Assembly (NCBI GenBank): GCA_020853455.1
Contig: JADYYV010000112.1
Location: 1-5,162 of the forward strand
Direction: 5' to 3'
From: Alphaproteobacteria bacterium
GTDB taxonomy: Bacteria > Pseudomonadota > Alphaproteobacteria > Micavibrionales > UBA2020
DNA: 5,162 bases
Position 1 is the stretch's first letter; each line of letters begins with the position of its first letter. This document shows positions 1 to 5,162 of this stretch, piece by piece. Below the pieces are notes generated by a model. The model worked only from the letters and a program-made list of their open reading frames with translations. It was not told the DNA's origin and searched no databases. Position numbers and translations under genes: made by a program.

Positions 1-82
1 CATATATGATGGTCATATTTTTACAGAAAACCCTTAAATAATGGTTATGCGCTTGAAATAGCTTCATATTTTCAGCCCACCT

Positions 83-110
83 TTTACTCTTTCGCGGATA
101 GGACTATCTT
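83..110 (+). promoter_or_regulatory. Candidate sigma-70-type promoter for gabD
   Basis: A -35-like TTTACT (83-88) and a -10-like TATCTT (105-110) are separated by 16 bases. Each matches the bacterial housekeeping consensus at four of six positions. Transcription would start near 117, leaving a short leader before the ATG at 140. The stretch also holds the small inverted repeat GATAG-GA-CTATC (97-108), which overlaps the -10 and could be an operator or chance. This is a weak call made by eye. Confidence 0.25.
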
Positions 111-125
111 ATCGGGTATCAATTT

Positions 126-134
126 GAAGGAGAG
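126..134 (+). promoter_or_regulatory. Shine-Dalgarno site of gabD
   Basis: The purine-rich GAAGGAGAG contains the core AGGAG and ends five bases before the ATG at 140. It is the best ribosome binding site in the window. It supports the ATG at 140 as the true start, although this start adds about 15 residues compared with E. coli GabD. Confidence 0.8.
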
Positions 135-139
135 AACAA

Positions 140-1633
140 ATGCCCGGCGCAGCAGTACAGATCATCGATGTGGTGGCCCAGTTGAATCTGAAGGACAGCA
201 AACTGTTCAAGCAGCTTGGCTATATCGACGGCGCGTGGGTTGGCGCGGAAGGCGGCCGTATGCTGGAGGTGAACAACCCCGCAACCGGCGACATCATCGG
301 CACGATCCCCAATATGGGCGCGGCCGAGACGAAAAAAGCCATCGAAGCGGCATCAAAAGCTCTCGACGGCTGGAAGACGATGCTGGCGTCCGACCGCGCG
401 AAGGTCCTGAAAAAATGGGCCGACCTGCAGCTGGAAAATATCGACGACCTTGCCAAAATTCTGACGACCGAACAGGGCAAGCCGCTGGCGCAGGCAAAGG
501 CGGAAATCCAGAGCGGCATCGATTACGTGGTGTGGATGGCCGAAGAAGGCCGCCGCGTTTACGGCGACGTGATCCCGACGCATAACAAAACCCACCGCCT
601 TGTGACGCTGAAACAGCCGGTCGGCGTCTGCGCGATGATTACGCCCTGGAACTTCCCGTCATCCATGATCACGCGCAAGACGGGCCCCGCGCTTGCGGCC
701 GGCTGCACGGTCGTCATGAAGCCGTCCGAATTCACGCCGTTCTCCGCCCTTGCGCTGGCCGAACTGGCGGAGCGCGCAGGGATTCCCAAAGGCGTGCTGA
801 ACATCGTGATCGGCGAGGCGCAGCCGATCGGCAAGGAAATGACCGACAGCCCGATCGTCAAGAAACTCAGCTTCACCGGCTCGACCGCGGTCGGAAAAAT
901 CCTGCTGACGCAATGCGCGGGCAGCGTGAAAAAAGTATCGATGGAACTGGGCGGCAACGCGCCGTTCATCGTGTTCGACGATGCCGATGTGGATGCGGCG
1001 GTGGCGGGCGCGATTGCGTCGAAATTCCGCAACGCGGGGCAAACCTGCGTCTGCGCGAACCGCATTTTCGTGCAGGAAGGCATTTACGATGTCTTCGCGC
1101 AGAAATTCACCGAAGCCGTCGCCAAAATGAAAGTCGGCAACGGGCTGGAGGAGGGGGTGGAGATCGGCCCGATGATCAACGTCAAGGGCATGGAAAAGGT
1201 GGAGCATCACCTGTCGGATGCCGCGCAAAAAGGCGGCAAGGTCACGACCGGCGGCAAGCGTCATAAACTGGGCGAGTCATTCTTTGAACCCACCGTTGTG
1301 ACGGGCGCGACGCCTGACATGAAATTCTTCCGCGAAGAAACCTTCGGCCCGCTGGCGCCGCTGTTTAAATTCAAGTCGGATGATGACGTCATCAAGATGG
1401 CGAACGATACCGAATACGGGTTGGCCGCCTATTTCTATTCGAACAACATGGCGCGCATCTGGCGCGTGGGCGAGGCACTGGAATACGGCATGGTCGGCGT
1501 GAACAGCGTCGCCATCGTCGCGGCGCAAGCCCCCTTCGGCGGCTGGAAACAATCCGGCATCGGTACGGAAGGCTCGAAATACGGCATCGAGGATTATCTG
1601 GAGATCAAGCTGCTGAGTTTGGGCGGGCTTTAA
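140..1633 (+). CDS. gabD: NAD(P)-dependent succinate-semialdehyde dehydrogenase (GabD-type aldehyde dehydrogenase)
   Basis: A cytoplasmic aldehyde dehydrogenase of 497 residues, expected to oxidise succinate semialdehyde to succinate with NAD(P)+, the last step of GABA breakdown. The close homologue DavD uses glutarate semialdehyde, so the substrate could be a related one. Visible motifs: TPWNFP (168-173, oxyanion Asn171), cofactor-binding KPSE (194-197), FTGSTAVG (245-252), catalytic base Glu269 in MELGGNAP, catalytic Cys303 in GQTCVCANR, EETFGP (399-404), and the C-terminal SKYGIEDYLEIK signature shared with E. coli GabD. Cys303 and Cys305 form the CxC pair that acts as a redox switch in human SSADH. 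Two arginines that hold the substrate carboxylate in characterised SSADHs appear present (Arg179, Arg297), but the usual third residue, a serine, aligns with Val460. Relative to E. coli GabD (about 482 residues) there are about 15 extra N-terminal residues; the strong ribosome binding site supports this start. The gene seems monocistronic, with a terminator downstream. Family assignment is firm, exact substrate less so. Confidence 0.93.
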   Translation: MPGAAVQIIDVVAQLNLKDSKLFKQLGYIDGAWVGAEGGRMLEVNNPATGDIIGTIPNMGAAETKKAIEAASKALDGWKTMLASDRAKVLKKWADLQLENIDDLAKILTTEQGKPLAQAKAEIQSGIDYVVWMAEEGRRVYGDVIPTHNKTHRLVTLKQPVGVCAMITPWNFPSSMITRKTGPALAAGCTVVMKPSEFTPFSALALAELAERAGIPKGVLNIVIGEAQPIGKEMTDSPIVKKLSFTGSTAVGKILLTQCAGSVKKVSMELGGNAPFIVFDDADVDAAVAGAIASKFRNAGQTCVCANRIFVQEGIYDVFAQKFTEAVAKMKVGNGLEEGVEIGPMINVKGMEKVEHHLSDAAQKGGKVTTGGKRHKLGESFFEPTVVTGATPDMKFFREETFGPLAPLFKFKSDDDVIKMANDTEYGLAAYFYSNNMARIWRVGEALEYGMVGVNSVAIVAAQAPFGGWKQSGIGTEGSKYGIEDYLEIKLLSLGGL

Positions 1634-1640
1634 GTGAATC

Positions 1641-1783
1641 CCTTCTCCTTTGGGAGAAGGAGGGGCCCATGCTCTTGGGCATGGGAAGATGAGGGTACTC
1701 CGTTGGCTTCAGGCACTTCCATTAACCCAAGTACCCTCACCTCTGTCGCTGCGCGACATCTCCTCTCCCACAGGGAGAGGAGA
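1641..1783. repeat. Composite inverted-repeat element (REP/MITE-like)
   Basis: A run of nested hairpins begins seven bases after the gabD stop. In order: CCTTCTCC/GGAGAAGG (1641-1648 with 1653-1660); CCCATGC/GCATGGG (1666-1672 with 1679-1685); TGAGGGTACT/AGTACCCTCA (1690-1699 with 1730-1739); GTCGC/GCGAC (1745-1749 with 1753-1757); and TCTCCTCTCCC/GGGAGAGGAGA (1759-1769 with 1773-1783). The first and last hairpins resemble inverted copies of each other, so the whole has roughly mirrored ends like a REP/BIME cluster or a miniature transposable element. The CT-rich composition and the phrase around 1741-1770 match a dispersed repeat type I remember from alphaproteobacterial genomes, but only one copy lies here. 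No clear target-site duplication is visible. It is probably transcribed as part of the gabD 3' untranslated region. Confidence 0.7.
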
Positions 1784-1789
1784 AATATA

Positions 1790-1823
1790 AAAAGGGCCCG
1801 GTGGTCAAGACCGGGCCCTTTTC
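1790..1823 (+). terminator. Intrinsic (rho-independent) terminator after gabD
   Basis: A perfect 13-base-pair stem, AAAAGGGCCCGGT (1790-1802) with ACCGGGCCCTTTT (1810-1822), encloses a seven-base loop. The stem is GC-rich at its core and ends in TTTT. An A-tract on the left side means it could also stop transcription from the opposite strand. It should separate gabD from the downstream genes, which then need their own promoter. Confidence 0.88.
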
Positions 1824-2072
1824 TGAAACACTTTAACGTCTCGGGTGCTTATGTGTGTAAGTGAAGATCACTAAAGTGCAAGAGAACCGAATTTCTGTGT
1901 GACTGCTCTCGTTATGGATAAGTTATATCTTCAGTATAGCGCAGGTCAATTAACAATTTTTTCATAAATAAGAAGCGTTCTCACTCGCAATTCAATCTCG
2001 CGGAAAAACAGATATTTGGCGTAACCGGTGAACAGGAATTATTTAAGAAATTCCTAACCATATGTCCGTAAA
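1824..2072. other. AT-rich intergenic region upstream of the pseudokinase gene
   Basis: No gene or RNA gene is recognisable here. The stretch is clearly richer in A/T than the flanking genes and must hold the promoter of the next operon, because a strong terminator precedes it. A possible promoter is TTGGCG (2016-2021) with TATTTA (2040-2045), but it is weak. Two one-mismatch CtrA-like patterns occur, TTAA-N7-TTCA (1950-1964) and TTAA-N7-CTAAC (2043-2058); such near matches are expected by chance in sequence this AT-rich. A small hairpin AGTGA/TCACT lies at 1860-1872, overlapping the left edge of this description. Confidence 0.5.
2034..2055. promoter_or_regulatory. Inverted repeat just upstream of the pseudokinase gene (possible operator)
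   Basis: AGGAATT (2034-2040) and AATTCCT (2049-2055) are perfect inverted 7-base arms with an eight-base spacer. They lie 17 bases before the first possible start codon. The arm-spacer geometry fits a dimeric regulator site and would cover the -10 of the weak promoter candidate in this region. It could equally form a modest hairpin in the leader. Confidence 0.35.
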
Positions 2073-4196
2073 ATGGGGGCGGGGATAATGGGGAACACCA
2101 TGGAGTCGCCAGACGACACCGATGATGATTCCGGCGCCTTGGGTGCGGAGAAACGCAGCCAGCCGAAATCACAGGTCGGATATTTTTCGATACTGTCTTC
2201 CACCAGCGCCGACGGGCGCGTGATGGTGGGGCAGGATATTGAAATTTTTCCCGATAAATCCCGCCCCGATCTTGCCTCTGTCGCAACGCAGGCCTTTGAA
2301 GCGAAGGACCGCCGTTCGGGCGGGGAGCAGTTCGCGCTGCTCTGCCGCAACAGCCGCGTGCCGCGCGTCACCAATATCGGCTCGTACAAGGCGATCCGCA
2401 GCCCGCATCTTTTGAAACTGGTCGAGGCGGGCATCATCGACTGGAAACCCGAAGGCCGCCAGAAGCTGGCGCTGGTGTTTGAATCGCCGGGCGGCCGCAA
2501 GATGCAGGAAACGCCCGACGCCAAGCCGCTGCGCCTGCACGAGGAGCGCCTGATACCCGCGCTGATTTTGCCGATATTGAACGTGCTGCAGGAATTCCGC
2601 CGCGCCGACATGATGCACGGCGCGATCAGCCTCGACAACATGTTCATGACGGGGGCGGCCGGTTCGGAATCCGTCGTGCTGGGCGAATGTCTTTCCACCG
2701 CAGCGTTTTTCCGCCTGCACCCGCTCTACGAAACGATCGAGCGCGGCATGGCGCAGGCGTCGGGACGCGGGCAGGGGTCGATGAAGGACGATCTTTACGC
2801 GCTGGGTTTCTGCGTCGCGCAGGTATTGCGCGGCGTCAACCTGTCGGCCGGCAAGACGCCGGCGCAGGTCACGCATTTAAAAATGCAAAGCGGCTCGCTC
2901 AGCTTCGCCACGGGCGGCGACAGGCTGCCGGGCAATATCGGCGATTTCCTGCGCGGCGTGCTGAACGACGACGAAACGCAGCGATGGGATCTCGACGAGG
3001 CGCTGCGCTGGGCCGAAGGGCGGCGCATCAACTCCAAGCCGCAATACGTGCCGGTCAAGGCATCCCGGCCGCTTGTCTTCCGCGACGACAAATTCTGGGA
3101 CCTGCGGTCGGTCGCGGCGGCGTTTTCGCTGTATCCCGTCGAGGCGATGGCGGTTTTGGAAAAAGACCAGTTTACGCAGTGGATCAAGCGGAATTTCGAG
3201 GACAAGGAACTGGAAAGCCGCATCGAAAAAGTGTGGGAGAAGGAAAAAGGCTCCAGCCGCGAGCGCATCGTGTCGAGCATCTGCATGGCGCTCGATCCGC
3301 GCGCGCCGGTGCGCTACAAGGGGCTCTCCATTTTCCCGACCGGCCTTGGCGTCGCGCTGGCGGAGGCGATGTCGCGGCAGGACGAGGTGCAGCCCCACGC
3401 CGAAATGATCGCCACGCAGATGTTCACCACATGGGTGCAGCAGCGTTTCGACGAACTGCCCGACGCCACGGGCATCATCACGCTGTACGAAAAATGCCGC
3501 AGCTTCCTCGTCCAGAAAATGCCGGTCTACGGCATCGAGCGCGTGCTTTACATGCTCGACAAGGAAGTCGTGTGCATGAGCCCGCTTTTGCTGAATTACG
3601 TCGTGCTGGGGCCGGGCAGCCTGCTGCTGGCGCTCGAAGACATCGCCAAGAAGCCGAACCGTCCCGAAAGCATCCTCGACCGCCACATGATGGCGTTTAT
3701 TTCCGTGCGCGAACCGAAAATGATCGACCCGCATCTGGGGCATGTGATTTCACGCGACCGCGGATACCATCTGGTCGGCGTGGCGCGCACGCTGGCCGCG
3801 ATCCAGCGGCGGTTCAACACCGGCCCCGTGCCGGGCGTGGGGGGCTGGCTGATTTCGATGCTGACGCCCGCGGTCGAGCGGTTCAACGACCGCGACCTGC
3901 GCGCGGAAATAAACAAGCGCATGGGCAAGCTGTCGAATGACGGCGACCTTGGCAGCATCCTCGACCTGATCGACAATCCGGCGCTGGTGCAGGACGATAT
4001 CCAGCGTTTCGCGCTGGCGCGCCGCGAATTCGCCGGGCTGGTGCGCGAAAGGCAGCAGATCGAGCTGCAGCTGAAACGCCGCGGAACCCTGGGCCGCGCG
4101 TCGGGGCGGCAGATGGCGATGCTGTTTTCCGCCTCGCTGTCGTCGCTCTGCCTTGTCGGGTATTTCTTCCTGCGTCTGACGACGGGGGGCGGCTGA
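2073..4196 (+). CDS. Tail-anchored Ser/Thr pseudokinase-like protein
   Basis: A 707-residue protein with an N-terminal region laid out like a Hanks-type kinase but without its catalytic residues. Residues 86-93 (QFALLCRN) sit where the VAIK strand is expected and have no lysine; LALVFESPGG (132-141) resembles strand 5 and the hinge. The HRDLKPEN loop reads HGAISLDN (182-189): catalytic Asp is Ala184, Lys is Ser186, Asn189 remains. The DFG position reads GEC (204-206). DDLYALG (239-245) is a clear subdomain IX, and FLRGVLNDDETQRW (292-305) matches the end of a kinase domain. Residues about 321-640 look helical and belong to no family I recognise. A charged, possibly coiled segment (641-672) precedes one membrane span (about 680-700) with seven residues after it, so the bulk should face the cytoplasm. 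Phosphotransfer seems unlikely; a scaffold or signal-sensing role is inference. The start is uncertain: the ATG at 2073 lacks a good ribosome binding site, while in-frame ATGs at 2088 and 2100 follow G-rich stretches (TGGGGA before 2100). Confidence 0.8.
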   Translation: MGAGIMGNTMESPDDTDDDSGALGAEKRSQPKSQVGYFSILSSTSADGRVMVGQDIEIFPDKSRPDLASVATQAFEAKDRRSGGEQFALLCRNSRVPRVTNIGSYKAIRSPHLLKLVEAGIIDWKPEGRQKLALVFESPGGRKMQETPDAKPLRLHEERLIPALILPILNVLQEFRRADMMHGAISLDNMFMTGAAGSESVVLGECLSTAAFFRLHPLYETIERGMAQASGRGQGSMKDDLYALGFCVAQVLRGVNLSAGKTPAQVTHLKMQSGSLSFATGGDRLPGNIGDFLRGVLNDDETQRWDLDEALRWAEGRRINSKPQYVPVKASRPLVFRDDKFWDLRSVAAAFSLYPVEAMAVLEKDQFTQWIKRNFEDKELESRIEKVWEKEKGSSRERIVSSICMALDPRAPVRYKGLSIFPTGLGVALAEAMSRQDEVQPHAEMIATQMFTTWVQQRFDELPDATGIITLYEKCRSFLVQKMPVYGIERVLYMLDKEVVCMSPLLLNYVVLGPGSLLLALEDIAKKPNRPESILDRHMMAFISVREPKMIDPHLGHVISRDRGYHLVGVARTLAAIQRRFNTGPVPGVGGWLISMLTPAVERFNDRDLRAEINKRMGKLSNDGDLGSILDLIDNPALVQDDIQRFALARREFAGLVRERQQIELQLKRRGTLGRASGRQMAMLFSASLSSLCLVGYFFLRLTTGGG
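4110..4172 (+). other. C-terminal transmembrane segment of the pseudokinase
   Basis: Residues about 680-700 of the pseudokinase are a run of Met, Leu, Phe, Ala, Ser, Val and Gly flanked by arginines (Arg670, Arg675 and Arg679 before, Arg701 after). With only a short glycine-rich tail behind it, this is a tail anchor. The basic residues before the span agree with the large N-terminal part staying in the cytoplasm. Confidence 0.75.
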
Positions 4197-4197
4197 C

Positions 4198-4653
4198 ATG
4201 GCGGAAGCGCAGGAACATAAGAAACCCGGCATGCCGTGGCGCGTCAAATTCGCCATCCTGACGATGCTGGTGGTGGCGGGGGTTTTCTTCCCGACCACGG
4301 TGCTGATCTGCGGCTGCATGATTCCCACTTTTGTGGCGGCGCTGATCGACAACGCGCAGCCCCGCACCGCGTGGCTGACGGTCGGCTGCATGAATTTCGC
4401 CGGCAGCATCCCCGCATGGCTGTCGCTGTGGCAAAACGGCCAGCGGCTGGACCAGTCTTTTGAATTATTAATGCAGGCCAGCACATTGATCCTCGCCTAT
4501 GGCGCGGCGGGAGTGGGCTGGCTGATCTATTTCAATATACCGCCCTTCGTGGCCGGCATCCTGGTGCTGCGCAACGAGAAGCGCTTGAAAGATATAGAAA
4601 AAAGGCAGGCCGCGCTGGCGGCCAAATGGGGCCGCGACGTCGCCGGATACTGA
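4198..4653 (+). CDS. Small multi-span membrane protein of unknown family
   Basis: A 151-residue protein that I cannot assign to a named family. A short charged N-terminus (1-17) is followed by a long hydrophobic stretch (about 18-50) with Cys39 and Cys41, wide enough for one or two spans. A second segment lies at about 57-78 and a third at about 91-124, which may be two short spans around the NIPP motif (113-116). The C-terminus (125-147) is basic and helical, rich in Lys, Arg, Glu and Ala, and probably cytoplasmic. The start codon lies one base after the stop of the pseudokinase gene, so the two are very likely cotranscribed and translationally coupled, with GGGGGGCGG in the end of that gene as the probable ribosome binding site. 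The tight pairing with a membrane-anchored partner suggests that the two act together, which is inference. No terminator hairpin is visible after the stop. Confidence 0.8.
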   Translation: MAEAQEHKKPGMPWRVKFAILTMLVVAGVFFPTTVLICGCMIPTFVAALIDNAQPRTAWLTVGCMNFAGSIPAWLSLWQNGQRLDQSFELLMQASTLILAYGAAGVGWLIYFNIPPFVAGILVLRNEKRLKDIEKRQAALAAKWGRDVAGY

Positions 4654-4716
4654 CCCGCCGCCCCGCATTTACCTAAAATTTTAAATGATTGAATTTGTTA
4701 TGCTTTGTGCAAGAAA

Positions 4717-4731
4717 TTAACAAGCATTTAA
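4717..4731. promoter_or_regulatory. CtrA-like binding box upstream of the TadE-like gene
   Basis: TTAA (4717-4720), seven bases, TTAA (4728-4731) is an exact match to the alphaproteobacterial CtrA consensus TTAA-N7-TTAA. It lies 99 bases before the TadE-like start at 4816. The first half-site reads TTAACA, five of six matches to a -35 element, and TAAGAT (4743-4748) could be a -10, though 20 bases away. CtrA is known to control pilus genes such as pilA in Caulobacter, so the position makes sense. The spacer is AT-rich, so a chance match cannot be excluded. Confidence 0.5.
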
Positions 4732-4803
4732 GCTCGGTGGTTTAAGATAAAGAGTGGGTAATGAATGGCGTGCCACGAAGTTGCGCGCCGTTTGCGATGT
4801 CCA

Positions 4804-4809
4804 AAAGGG
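4804..4809 (+). promoter_or_regulatory. Ribosome binding site of the TadE-like gene
   Basis: AAAGGG ends six bases before the ATG at 4816 and favours that start. An in-frame ATG at 4765, preceded by GAGTGGG, would add 17 residues, but TadE-family proteins typically have only a dozen or so residues before the hydrophobic segment, which suits 4816. Confidence 0.5.
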
Positions 4810-4815
4810 CCAAGA

Positions 4816-5162
4816 ATGATCAAAACCTTGAGGCGATGGCTGAGGCGCGAAGACGGGGTGACGGCGGTTGAATTCTCGCTGGTTGCCATGCCGCTCTTTA
4901 CGATTATTTTCGGCATCATCGAATTGTCGATGTTCTTCGCCAGCGGCACCGTGCTGGAAGGCGCATCCGCGGAAGCCGCGCGCCGCATCCGCACAGGCCA
5001 GGTGCAGCAGGCGGACGAACCGGAAGCGGAGTTCAAGTCGCTTTTGTGCAACCAGGCGGGCGCGATGCTTGATTGCGATAAGATCCAGTACGAAGTCATC
5101 CATGTCGGCAACAACACCTTTTCGCTGGCCGACACGATGGAACCCCAATTCGACGAGGACGG
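4816..5162 (+). CDS. TadE-like pseudopilin of a Tad/Flp pilus system (partial, right end missing)
   Basis: The first 115 residues of a TadE/TadG-type minor pilin; the frame is open to the window edge. A basic N-terminus with Arg6, Arg7, Arg10 and Arg11 is followed by EDGVTAVEFSLV (12-23), the family hallmark, whose Glu19 corresponds to the conserved glutamate of type IV-like pilins. The membrane segment spans about 17-42 and includes FGIIELSMFF. After it comes the AARRIRTGQ stretch (54-62) typical of alphaproteobacterial members, and two cysteines, Cys78 and Cys87, placed to form an extracytoplasmic disulfide. The protein should sit in the inner membrane and assist assembly of Tad pili used for surface attachment. 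More TadE/TadG/Flp genes would be expected to the right. It is separated from the membrane-protein gene by 162 bases and probably has its own promoter, associated with the CtrA-like box. TadE rather than TadG is likely but cannot be settled without the C-terminal part. Confidence 0.88.
   Translation, partial: MIKTLRRWLRREDGVTAVEFSLVAMPLFTIIFGIIELSMFFASGTVLEGASAEAARRIRTGQVQQADEPEAEFKSLLCNQAGAMLDCDKIQYEVIHVGNNTFSLADTMEPQFDED

Noticed and set aside
52..81. Possible heat-shock-type promoter, CTTGAAA with CCCACC 17 bases on, before gabD
   Set aside because: The -35 part matches the sigma-32 consensus, but the -10 part is poor and the spacing is at the long end, so it is too weak to call.
659..1264. 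Antisense frame of 201 codons opposite gabD
   Set aside because: The sense frame carries conserved aldehyde dehydrogenase motifs throughout; the antisense product shows no recognisable feature.
1634..1864. A 76-codon open frame directly after gabD on the + strand
   Set aside because: It runs through the inverted-repeat element and the intrinsic terminator. It starts three bases after a stop with no ribosome binding site, and its composition follows the repeats.
2877..3743. Long antisense frame of 288 codons
   Set aside because: It lies wholly opposite the pseudokinase gene, has a His/Arg/Ala-rich shadow composition and no domain signature. Such frames are common opposite GC-rich genes.
2687..3940. 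A 417-codon + strand frame inside the pseudokinase gene
   Set aside because: Its product is dominated by Arg, Ala, Gly and His, as expected for an out-of-frame reading of GC-rich coding DNA, and the true frame shows kinase-fold motifs over the same stretch.
4654..4700. Terminator after the small membrane protein gene
   Set aside because: AAAATTTT (around 4676) is palindromic but has no GC stem and no U-run after a hairpin, so no intrinsic terminator can be supported.
4717..5148. Antisense frame of 143 codons opposite the TadE-like gene
   Set aside because: The + strand frame has the TadE hallmark, a membrane segment and a ribosome binding site. The antisense reading has none of these.
1..5162. 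CRISPR array, tRNA, rRNA, insertion sequence or phage attachment site
   Set aside because: No regularly spaced direct repeats, cloverleaf structure, rRNA-like sequence or transposase and integrase motifs were seen on either strand.

Overview
The window looks like a chromosomal segment of an alphaproteobacterium. The supports are GC-rich genes separated by AT-rich spacers, a TadE-type pilus gene of alphaproteobacterial style preceded by a perfect CtrA-like box (TTAA-N7-TTAA), and a hairpin-rich repeat of a kind I associate with alphaproteobacterial genomes. I cannot name the genus from the sequence. All genes read on the + strand.

Region by region: 1-139 is an AT-rich leader with a weak promoter candidate and a strong ribosome binding site. 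140-1633 is an intact aldehyde dehydrogenase of the GabD (succinate-semialdehyde dehydrogenase) type. Directly after its stop lies a composite of inverted repeats (1641-1783), followed by a strong intrinsic terminator (1790-1823) that closes the gabD transcript. 1824-2072 is an AT-rich spacer with an inverted repeat close to the next gene. 2073-4196 encodes a 707-residue protein. Its first ~320 residues keep the outline of a Ser/Thr kinase fold but lack the catalytic residues. A helical region of unknown family follows, then one membrane span at the extreme C-terminus. One base after its stop, 4198-4653 encodes a 151-residue membrane protein of unknown family, almost certainly cotranscribed. 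A 162-base AT-rich spacer carrying the CtrA-like box leads into a TadE-like pseudopilin gene (from 4816) that runs off the right end.

How the parts may work together: gabD is a self-contained metabolic unit, probably for GABA or a related semialdehyde. The pseudokinase and the small membrane protein form a two-gene membrane-associated unit of unknown function. Their position just upstream of a Tad/Flp pilus gene suggests, but does not show, a link to surface attachment or envelope regulation. The pseudokinase/membrane-protein pair is the part of the window most likely to be undescribed.
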